In this document: positions 18,105-23,874 of the stretch, piece after piece
Layout: every line of letters starts with the position of its first letter
Numbering within the stretch: the stretch's first letter is position 1
IMG/VR virus record: IMGVR_UViG_3300010370_000241
Coordinates: 1-23,874 of that record
Reading direction: 5' to 3' (one strand)
Length of the DNA stretch: 23,874 nt
DNA from: a virus
The notes under the pieces: model-generated
What the model was told of the DNA's origin: nothing
What the model saw: only the letters and a program-made list of their open reading frames with translations
The model's database searches: none
Made by a program: the position numbers and the translations under genes

Positions 18105-19353
18105 CCTGAACTTCTCACTACTGCCCTGGCAGCAAGAGGTCTACGCAGACCCTACCCGCTTTAAGGTGATTGCTGCTGGCCGTAGGTGTGGGAAGTCCAG
18201 GCTGGCCGCCACCATGCTGATCATCGAGGGGCTGCGGTGTCCCCAGGGTTCAGCGGTGCTGTACGTTAGTCCCACTATGGGACAGTCCCGCCAGATTGTA
18301 TGGGACTTGCTGCTTGAGCTTGGCAGGGAGGTGATCCAGACCTCCAACGTCAACAACCTAGACATTACCCTGATAAACGGGGCCAGAATCTACGTCCGTG
18401 GCTCTGACCGTCCTGACACCCTGCGAGGCGTGTCTCTGACGTTCGCGGTGCTTGACGAGGTTGCCGACATCAAACCCCAAGCCTGGGAGCAGGTTATCCG
18501 CGCTTCTCTATCCGACAAGAAGGGCAAGGCTATTTTCATTGGCACTCCAAAGGGCAGGAACTGGTTTCACGACCTGTGGAAGTTGGGCCAGGATGGAGAT
18601 GACAAAGATTGGAAGTCCTGGCACTTTACGACTAAAGACAACCCGCTGATAGATCCGGACGAGATCGAGTCTGCCAAGAAAACGCTGTCCAGCTTCGCTT
18701 TCAAGCAGGAATACATGGCCAGCTTCTCCAATGCTGGATCGGATGTCTTCAAGGAAGAGTGGATCAAATATGGCGAAGAACCGCCTTATGGCTCTTATTT
18801 TGTAGCTGTTGATCTGGCTGGCTTCGAGGAAGTGGCCAAACAGGCTGCAAACTCCAAAAAACGGCTAGATGAGTCGGCCATTGCGGTGGTCAAGGTCACG
18901 GATGAGGGCAAATGGTTCGTCCAGGAGATCGACCACGGCAGGTGGGATATCCGGGAAACGGCCACTAAGATTCTGACCAAGATGCGGGATTACCGGCCAT
19001 TGAGTGTCGGAATCGAGCGTGGGGCGCTAAAGAACGCGGTTTTGCCGTATTTGAGCGATCTCATGAGGAAAAACAACGTGTTTTCGCACATCGTTGATTT
19101 AACTCACGGGAATCGCAAGAAAACGGATAGAATCGTGTGGGCATTGCAAGGCCGGTTTGAACACGGCAGAATAGTGCTAAACAGCGAAGAGAATTGGGAC
19201 GACTTTGTTGACCAACTTCTGATGTTTCCCGCGCAAGGGGTACACGATGATCTGCCAGATGCACTCAGCTATATCGACCAGTTGGCTGTGACAAGCTACT
19301 TTGAAGATGCTGATGATGGCTGGGAGCCGATTGACGTTATTTCTGGTGTTTAA
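18097..19353 (+). CDS. terL: Terminase large subunit (ATPase and nuclease)
   Basis: A 418-residue packaging motor protein. ATPase part: Walker A AAGRRCGKS (26-34), Walker B FAVLDE (116-121) and coupling motif GTPKG (149-153). Nuclease part (RNase H-like): Asp239 in VAVDLAG, Glu306 in VGIERG, and Asp383/Asp384/Asp387 in HDDLPDALSY. The length is on the short side but complete for the family. It cuts concatemeric DNA and drives it through the portal. It overlaps the gene upstream by eight bases. A GGAG site and 15 bases separate it from the next gene. Confidence 0.95.
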   Translation: MSDLNFSLLPWQQEVYADPTRFKVIAAGRRCGKSRLAATMLIIEGLRCPQGSAVLYVSPTMGQSRQIVWDLLLELGREVIQTSNVNNLDITLINGARIYVRGSDRPDTLRGVSLTFAVLDEVADIKPQAWEQVIRASLSDKKGKAIFIGTPKGRNWFHDLWKLGQDGDDKDWKSWHFTTKDNPLIDPDEIESAKKTLSSFAFKQEYMASFSNAGSDVFKEEWIKYGEEPPYGSYFVAVDLAGFEEVAKQAANSKKRLDESAIAVVKVTDEGKWFVQEIDHGRWDIRETATKILTKMRDYRPLSVGIERGALKNAVLPYLSDLMRKNNVFSHIVDLTHGNRKKTDRIVWALQGRFEHGRIVLNSEENWDDFVDQLLMFPAQGVHDDLPDALSYIDQLAVTSYFEDADDGWEPIDVISGV

Positions 19354-19368
19354 CTGAAGGAGTTGAGA

Positions 19369-19734
19369 ATGGCAAGCGCTTATAAAAGAGGCACTGGTAG
19401 CATCTATTCTGAAAAAGATCTAGCTGATGCTGAACGTGTTGCTCGTTTGACAAAACGTATCAAAAGTGATTCATTGCGCCGAAAAATGAGCGGTGAAAAA
19501 GGAATCACAATGACTCCTTATGACGTAGAGAGTCAAACTCGTAATGCGAGACGCATCTATCTTGAAAATCTTTCCACAGAAAAGGGTCGAGAGCTTAATC
19601 GCAGAAATGAAGAATTTGAGAGGGCCGTTGATTTGCCTCGCGCAAATAGCCGCGCTCAGTACGATTCTGAGAGGGCCGCTGGGGATCCATATGCGCTATC
19701 TATGTCTTTTGAGCAATGGCAAAATCTTGATTGA
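19369..19734 (+). CDS. Hypothetical protein between TerL and portal, 121 aa
   Basis: A 121-residue, highly charged protein (MASAYKRGTGSIYSEKDLAD, then ERVARLTKRIKSDSLRRKMS), with helices rich in Arg, Glu and Asn and the ending MSFEQWQNLD. There is no hydrophobic core typical of an enzyme, so it could be a structural adaptor or a scaffold-like factor. ATG 19369 has a GGAG site. The sequence is more AT-rich than the flanking terminase and portal genes. No family is recognised. Confidence 0.65.
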   Translation: MASAYKRGTGSIYSEKDLADAERVARLTKRIKSDSLRRKMSGEKGITMTPYDVESQTRNARRIYLENLSTEKGRELNRRNEEFERAVDLPRANSRAQYDSERAAGDPYALSMSFEQWQNLD

Positions 19735-19751
19735 TTGATTGGAGTCGCGTC

Positions 19752-21779
19752 ATGGATCAAAACGAGTTCTACGAGCCGACAGAGAACGACAAAGAACTGA
19801 CGGCGTTCGTCGTAGATCACTGTGATCGGTGGCGCGACTACCGAAACACCAACTTTCTAGACTCTTGGCTGGAATACGAGCGCATCTTCCGTGGCGAGTG
19901 GGCTGCTGAAGATAAGGTCCGTGACTCCGAGCGTTCCCGCATCGTCACTCCCGCTACCCAACAAGCCGTCGAAACCCGCCATGCCGAGATCATGGAGGCG
20001 ATTTTTGGCCAGGGCGAGTTCTTTGACATCCAAGATGATCTCAGGGATGTGAACGGCAATCCTCTCGATGTGTCTATCCTCAAGGCACAGCTTATGGAGG
20101 ACTTTAAGCAGGACAAGATCCGTAAGTCTATCGACCAGATTGAGTTGATGGCCGAGATCTACGGCACTGGCATTGGCGAGATCATCGTCAAGACGGAGAA
20201 AATCTTTGAGCCAGCAACCCAGCCTATCCCTGGTCAGCCTGGACAAGCAGCCATCGGTGTGATTGAAAAGTCCCGTGTTGCTGTCAAACTCAACCCGATC
20301 AACCCTAAAAACTTCCTGTTTGACCCCAACGGCACCTCTATTGACGACTGCATGGGTGTGGCCATCGAAAAGTACGTCTCGATCCACAAAGTCGTCGAGG
20401 GAATCGAAAAGGGCATCTACAAGAAGGTCAACATCGGGACTACCTACGAGGATTCCGACCTTGAACCGACCCAAGAGCCTAGCCAGTACCAAGATGAAAA
20501 GGTTCTGCTGCTGACCTACTATGGTCTCGTGCCGCGTGAATACCTTCAGGAGAATGATACCGAGACGGTTGTGCTGTTTCCTGACGACTCCGTGGCTGAA
20601 GACTACACGGATATGGTCGAAGCCATCGTGGTTATCGCCAACGGCTCGATGCTTCTGAAGGCAGAAGAGAACCCGTACATGATGAAGGATCGTCCGGTCA
20701 TCTCGTACCAGGACGACACCGTGCCAAACCGTTTGCTGGGACGTGGGACTGTCGAGAAGTCTTACAACATGCAGAAGGCTATCGATGCCCAGATCCGTTC
20801 GCACCTGGATTCCCTGGCTCTGACGACTGCTCCGATGATGGGTATGGACGCTACGCGCCTACCGAGGGGTGCTAGGTTTGAAGTAAAACCGGGTAAGGCG
20901 TTCATGGTCAACGGCAACCCAGCCGAGATCCTGTATCCCTTCAAGTTTGGCCAGACCAGCCCGGATAACCTGCGTACCGCCCAAGAATTTGAGCGCATGT
21001 TGCTGCAAGCAACAGGTACTCTGGACAGCCAAGGCATGGTCACGAACGGTGCGCGTGATGGGCAGGCAATGTCCACCGCCGTTGCGACGATCATCAAGAA
21101 GTACAAGCGCACTCTGGTGAACTTCCAAGAGGATTTCTTGATCCCGTTCATCCAGAAGGCCTCGTTCAGGTACATGCAGTTCGATCCTGAGCGGTATCCG
21201 AGCGTGGATATGAAGTTCATCCCGACTGCTACCTTGGGCATCATTGCCAGAGAGTACGAGCAGCAGCAATTTATCGGTCTGCTGCAGACTCTTGGCCCGA
21301 ATACGCCGGTTCTGCCGCTGATTTTGAAGGGCATCTTGAACAACTCCAGCCTGTCGAACAGGTATGAGTTGATCGCAGCCCTTGATCAGATGTCGCAGCC
21401 CGATCCAGAGGCCCAGCAAATGGCGATGGCGGCACGGCAGTTGGAGTTGCAAGCGGCTCAGGCTCAGATCGCTGACAAAACGACCCAGGCCGAGAAGAAT
21501 CGTGCTGAAGCGCAGAAATTGCTCACTGAAGCGCAACTTATGCCGCAAGAAGTACAGGCCAAAGTCATCGCTTCGACGACTACGAACCTGCCGCAAGGTC
21601 AAGAGGCTAGCGAGTTTGACAAGCGGGTTAAGATTGCCGAGTTGATGCTCAAAGAGGCAGACATCAAAAACAAGTCTAAGATCGTCGAACTCCAGATGGC
21701 CGAGAAAAAGAACAAGGTAACCGGCATGGAAGAAGACTTCTTGGAAGAATTGTCCAGGGAGTTGAGCAATGGACGTTGA
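19752..21779 (+). CDS. Portal protein (P22/BPP-1-like)
   Basis: A 675-residue protein with the layout of a podovirus portal. The N-terminal part (WLEYERIFRGEW, SRIVTPATQQAVETRHAEI, MEAIFGQGEFFDI) is the characteristic entry region. The middle has PINPKNFLFDP and a wing region with DRPVISYQDDTVPNRLLGRG. The stem and crown follow (AIDAQIRSHLDSLALTTAPM). The last 120 residues are a long Ala/Gln/Glu/Lys helix like the barrel of the P22 portal. It forms the twelve-part ring through which TerL pumps DNA. ATG 19752 is chosen for its GGAG site rather than the TTG at 19731. Its stop lies 11 bases inside the next gene. Confidence 0.85.
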   Translation: MDQNEFYEPTENDKELTAFVVDHCDRWRDYRNTNFLDSWLEYERIFRGEWAAEDKVRDSERSRIVTPATQQAVETRHAEIMEAIFGQGEFFDIQDDLRDVNGNPLDVSILKAQLMEDFKQDKIRKSIDQIELMAEIYGTGIGEIIVKTEKIFEPATQPIPGQPGQAAIGVIEKSRVAVKLNPINPKNFLFDPNGTSIDDCMGVAIEKYVSIHKVVEGIEKGIYKKVNIGTTYEDSDLEPTQEPSQYQDEKVLLLTYYGLVPREYLQENDTETVVLFPDDSVAEDYTDMVEAIVVIANGSMLLKAEENPYMMKDRPVISYQDDTVPNRLLGRGTVEKSYNMQKAIDAQIRSHLDSLALTTAPMMGMDATRLPRGARFEVKPGKAFMVNGNPAEILYPFKFGQTSPDNLRTAQEFERMLLQATGTLDSQGMVTNGARDGQAMSTAVATIIKKYKRTLVNFQEDFLIPFIQKASFRYMQFDPERYPSVDMKFIPTATLGIIAREYEQQQFIGLLQTLGPNTPVLPLILKGILNNSSLSNRYELIAALDQMSQPDPEAQQMAMAARQLELQAAQAQIADKTTQAEKNRAEAQKLLTEAQLMPQEVQAKVIASTTTNLPQGQEASEFDKRVKIAELMLKEADIKNKSKIVELQMAEKKNKVTGMEEDFLEELSRELSNGR

Positions 21780-23520
21780 AAGCCTCGCCAAACAACTGAT
21801 TCTTAAGGGGATGACGGAGGAACAGCAGAAGGCTGTTCTAATGTCTATCCGCGAATCTGTCCAGAAGACGCGGGAGCTACAGAAACAGAAGGTTGGCGAG
21901 AACGCCCAACTGGTCATTCAGGCTCTCAAGAAGATTGAGTCTGATATACGCGACAGATACGATGACCTTGGTAACAAGATCGAGTCTCGCGTCAGGTCTA
22001 TCAAGGACGGCAAAGACGGGAAAGACGGCAGGAACGGCGCTAATGGCCGTGATGGCCGCGATGGCTCTATGGGTCCAATGGGTCCAAAGGGCAAAGACGG
22101 TCTGAATGGCAGCGATGGCAAAGACGGTGAAGATGGCGTATCAGTAACTGACGCGCACATCGACTTTGACGGTAGTTTGATCATTAGTCTGTCAAGCGGC
22201 AGGACTATCAATGTGGGTGAGGTGGTTGCTCCTGATCTTGCTGAGAAGATCAAGGTGATTACCAATGGTGGCGGCACTAGTCAATCAGTGCTTGACACAT
22301 TGGCCAGCCTCCAGACACAAATCAACAACCTGATCCCTAGCCAAACTGGTCAAGGAGGCAAGTTCCTCACCACTAATGGTTCTGTTTTGTCGTGGGCATC
22401 GGTTGCTGGTGGCTTGAGCTACCAGGGCACTTGGAACGCATCGAGCAACACGCCGACTCTAGCGTCTGGTGTTGGTACAAACGGGTACTACTACATCGTT
22501 GCGACAGCAGGTTCGACGAATCTGGACGGCATCACTGATTGGCAGATCGGTGATTGGCTAATGTTCAACGGAACTGTCTGGCAGAAGATCGACCAATCCA
22601 ACTTGGTGACCTCTGTCAACTCTCAAACTGGTGCTGTGGTGCTTACCACCACAAACATCAACGAGGGCACCAATCAATACTATCTGGACTCTAGGGCGCG
22701 TTCTGCTCTGAGTGCTGGCACAGGCATTAGCTATAGCACTTCGACAGGTGTGATCACCAATAGCGCACCGGATCAGACGGTTGCGCTTACTGCTGGCACT
22801 GGGATCAGCACATCTGGGACGTATCCAAACTTTACGATCACTAATACTGCTCCAGATCAAACTGTCGCTCTTACGGGAGCAGGCACAACCAGCATTAGCG
22901 GAACGTACCCAAACTTTACGATCACATCGAACGATCAGTACGTTGGCACGGTCACATCTGTTGGTGGAACTGGCACTGTAAACGGTATCACTCTGAGTGG
23001 CACGGTTACGTCTAGTGGAAACTTGACGCTTGGTGGCACTCTTTCTGGTGTTGATCTCACAACCCAAGTGACCGGCACGCTACCTATTGGCAATGGCGGT
23101 ACGGGACAGACAACGGCCAATGCTGCGTTTAACGCTCTTGCTCCTAGCCAATCATCTCAGTCTGGCAAGTACCTGACCACTGATGGCACAAACACATCGT
23201 GGGCTACAGTCAATGCTGGTGCATCGATTACCAACGACACCAGTACATCTACTAACCTGTATCCGCTGTTTGCTGCTGCAACTTCTGGAACGCCAACGGT
23301 CATTTACACCAGCAATGCCAAGTACCTATATAAGCCATCCACGGGTGAGTTGCAGGCATCTGCTTCGGTATCGACAAACGGTCTGATAATTAACAGCACA
23401 ACGGTTGCATCCAGCTACACAATTGCATCTGGTCAAAACGCAATGAGCGTAGGGCCGATCACCATGAACTCTGGCGTTACTGTGACCGTATCTTCAGGTC
23501 AGCGTTGGCTGGTTCTGTAA
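21769..23520 (+). CDS. Collagen-like tail fibre protein
   Basis: A 583-residue fibre. Residues 1-75 are a helical, charged N-terminus (SLAKQLILKGMTEEQQKAV, then RELQKQKVGENAQLVIQALK), possibly the trimer base. Residues 81-123 hold 14 Gly-X-Y triplets (GKDGKD, GRDGRDG, GPMGPKGKDG), a collagen-like rod. Beta-rich fibre modules follow: GGKFLTTNGSVLSWASVAGG, two SGTYPNFTIT units, GNGGTGQTTANAAFNALAPS, and a C-terminal Ser/Thr-rich region. The start has GGAG nearby and overlaps the portal stop. It presumably forms a trimer for receptor contact. It is unusual that it follows the portal directly, where a scaffold or capsid gene is more often found. Confidence 0.85.
   Translation: MDVESLAKQLILKGMTEEQQKAVLMSIRESVQKTRELQKQKVGENAQLVIQALKKIESDIRDRYDDLGNKIESRVRSIKDGKDGKDGRNGANGRDGRDGSMGPMGPKGKDGLNGSDGKDGEDGVSVTDAHIDFDGSLIISLSSGRTINVGEVVAPDLAEKIKVITNGGGTSQSVLDTLASLQTQINNLIPSQTGQGGKFLTTNGSVLSWASVAGGLSYQGTWNASSNTPTLASGVGTNGYYYIVATAGSTNLDGITDWQIGDWLMFNGTVWQKIDQSNLVTSVNSQTGAVVLTTTNINEGTNQYYLDSRARSALSAGTGISYSTSTGVITNSAPDQTVALTAGTGISTSGTYPNFTITNTAPDQTVALTGAGTTSISGTYPNFTITSNDQYVGTVTSVGGTGTVNGITLSGTVTSSGNLTLGGTLSGVDLTTQVTGTLPIGNGGTGQTTANAAFNALAPSQSSQSGKYLTTDGTNTSWATVNAGASITNDTSTSTNLYPLFAAATSGTPTVIYTSNAKYLYKPSTGELQASASVSTNGLIINSTTVASSYTIASGQNAMSVGPITMNSGVTVTVSSGQRWLVL
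22009..22137 (+). repeat. Collagen-like Gly-X-Y coding repeat
   Basis: Fourteen successive Gly-X-Y codon triplets (nine-base period) occur within the fibre gene, mostly GKD, GRD and related charged triplets with two Gly-Pro units. Asp and Lys in place of hydroxyproline are typical of bacterial and phage collagen-like rods. Confidence 0.85.
22771..22938 (+). repeat. Duplicated fibre module (~78 bp)
   Basis: Two adjacent units encode PDQTVALTAGTGISTSGTYP and PDQTVALTGAGTTSISGTYP, each followed by NFTIT. The second has kept the protein sequence while changing many third codon positions (for example GTTGCG against GTCGCT), so the duplication is not recent. Confidence 0.75.
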
Positions 23521-23529
23521 GGATAAAAG

Positions 23530-23874
23530 ATGAGCAAGATCGCTATTGAAGGCAATGCAAGCGGAACGGGTACGTTCACCATTGCATCTCCAAACTCGAA
23601 TTCCAGCCGAACCCTGTCATTGCCTGATGGAACTGGCACTTTTGTTGTCAATGGCATCAATAGCTCAATTGTCTCCGGCACAGCCGTGGCTTCAACGTCT
23701 GGTACGTCGATTGATTTCACCGGCATCCCATCGTGGGTGAAGCGGATCACTGTGATGTTTAACGGGGTGAGCACGAACGGTTCTTCTTCCCCGTTGGTTC
23801 AGTTGGGCACTAGCGGCGGTGTGGTTACAAGCGGTTACGGTGGTACTGGCAGCTTGATTGCTTCAACTGTGACA
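23530..23874 (+). CDS. Tail fibre / virion protein, N-terminal part (runs off window)
   Basis: An open frame of 115 codons reaches the right edge. It starts MSKIAIEGNASGTGTFTIAS, then PNSNSSRTLSLPDGTGTFVV and IPSWVKRITVMFNGVSTNGS. This is a well-known beginning of environmental phage tail proteins with beta-rich folds. It lies nine bases after the collagen-like fibre with an AAGGATAAA ribosome site. Probably a fibre accessory or receptor-binding protein. The C-terminus is outside the window. Confidence 0.75.
   Translation, partial: MSKIAIEGNASGTGTFTIASPNSNSSRTLSLPDGTGTFVVNGINSSIVSGTAVASTSGTSIDFTGIPSWVKRITVMFNGVSTNGSSSPLVQLGTSGGVVTSGYGGTGSLIASTVT

Noticed and set aside
19857-20804. Long minus-strand open frame of 315 codons opposite the portal gene
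   Set aside because: It is a mirror of the portal codons, lacks a ribosome site and any recognisable domain.
20859-21917. Long minus-strand open frame of 352 codons opposite portal and fibre genes
   Set aside because: It is a shadow of the Ala/Gln-rich portal end; its Leu/Arg/Ser-rich composition and lack of a start signal argue against a gene.

Overview
The window is part of a tailed double-stranded DNA phage genome, most likely a podovirus-like phage of a Gram-negative host. The evidence is a terminase, a P22/BPP-1-type portal, collagen-like and tail-collar fibres, glycine/alanine-rich internal (ejection) proteins, a 3TM holin followed by a lysozyme, and dense overlapping (ATGA) gene packing. 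A freshwater betaproteobacterial host is my guess from the style of the small proteins, not something the sequence proves. No capsid, tail-tube, polymerase or integrase gene is visible and both ends are cut inside genes, so this is only a slice of the genome. || Layout. 1-6491 (+): end of the structural module: a virion protein end, tail-collar fibre, cupin, three large internal-protein candidates (one with six ~43-residue repeats), and a holin. 6488-8374 (+): lysozyme, HExxH protein, calcineurin-like phosphoesterase. 8347-12644 (-): one tightly overlapped operon, starting with a DUF1071 annealing protein, then a YqaJ/lambda-type exonuclease and an SSB-like acidic-tail protein (a recombination cassette interrupted by an HNH homing endonuclease), followed by about ten small accessory proteins. 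12645-12779: divergent control region. 12780-14635 (+): Cro-like repressor, a candidate structured small RNA, a replication-protein-like gene, DUF3310 and RusA. A bidirectional terminator then separates this from a second minus-strand operon (14694-16715) with several genes below 70 residues and a Gp88-family protein. 16672-17614: control region with a small gene carrying a parS-like palindrome, a six-unit 15-bp repeat array, a G-rich quadruplex-type tract and the terminase promoter. 17615-23874 (+): small terminase candidate, TerL, an unknown protein, portal, collagen-like fibre and a cut-off fibre gene. || Regulation. The intergenic regions share a short dyad (AGGG, 4-5 bases, CCCT). At four start points one copy ends 22-23 bp upstream of a TACAAT/TACACT/AACAAT hexamer. 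At three of these (cro, terS and a 16-residue minus-strand leader ORF) the ATG lies at or within one base of the predicted transcription start, so these genes appear to be expressed from leaderless mRNAs. The same dyad stands 32 bp (one extra helical turn) from the -10 of the recombination operon and forms the 15-bp-period array. This looks like a phage-wide switch recognised by a protein that I cannot identify with certainty; the Cro-like and the 84-residue regulator-like proteins are the local candidates. The parS-like site suggests that host ParB may be recruited to the same control region.
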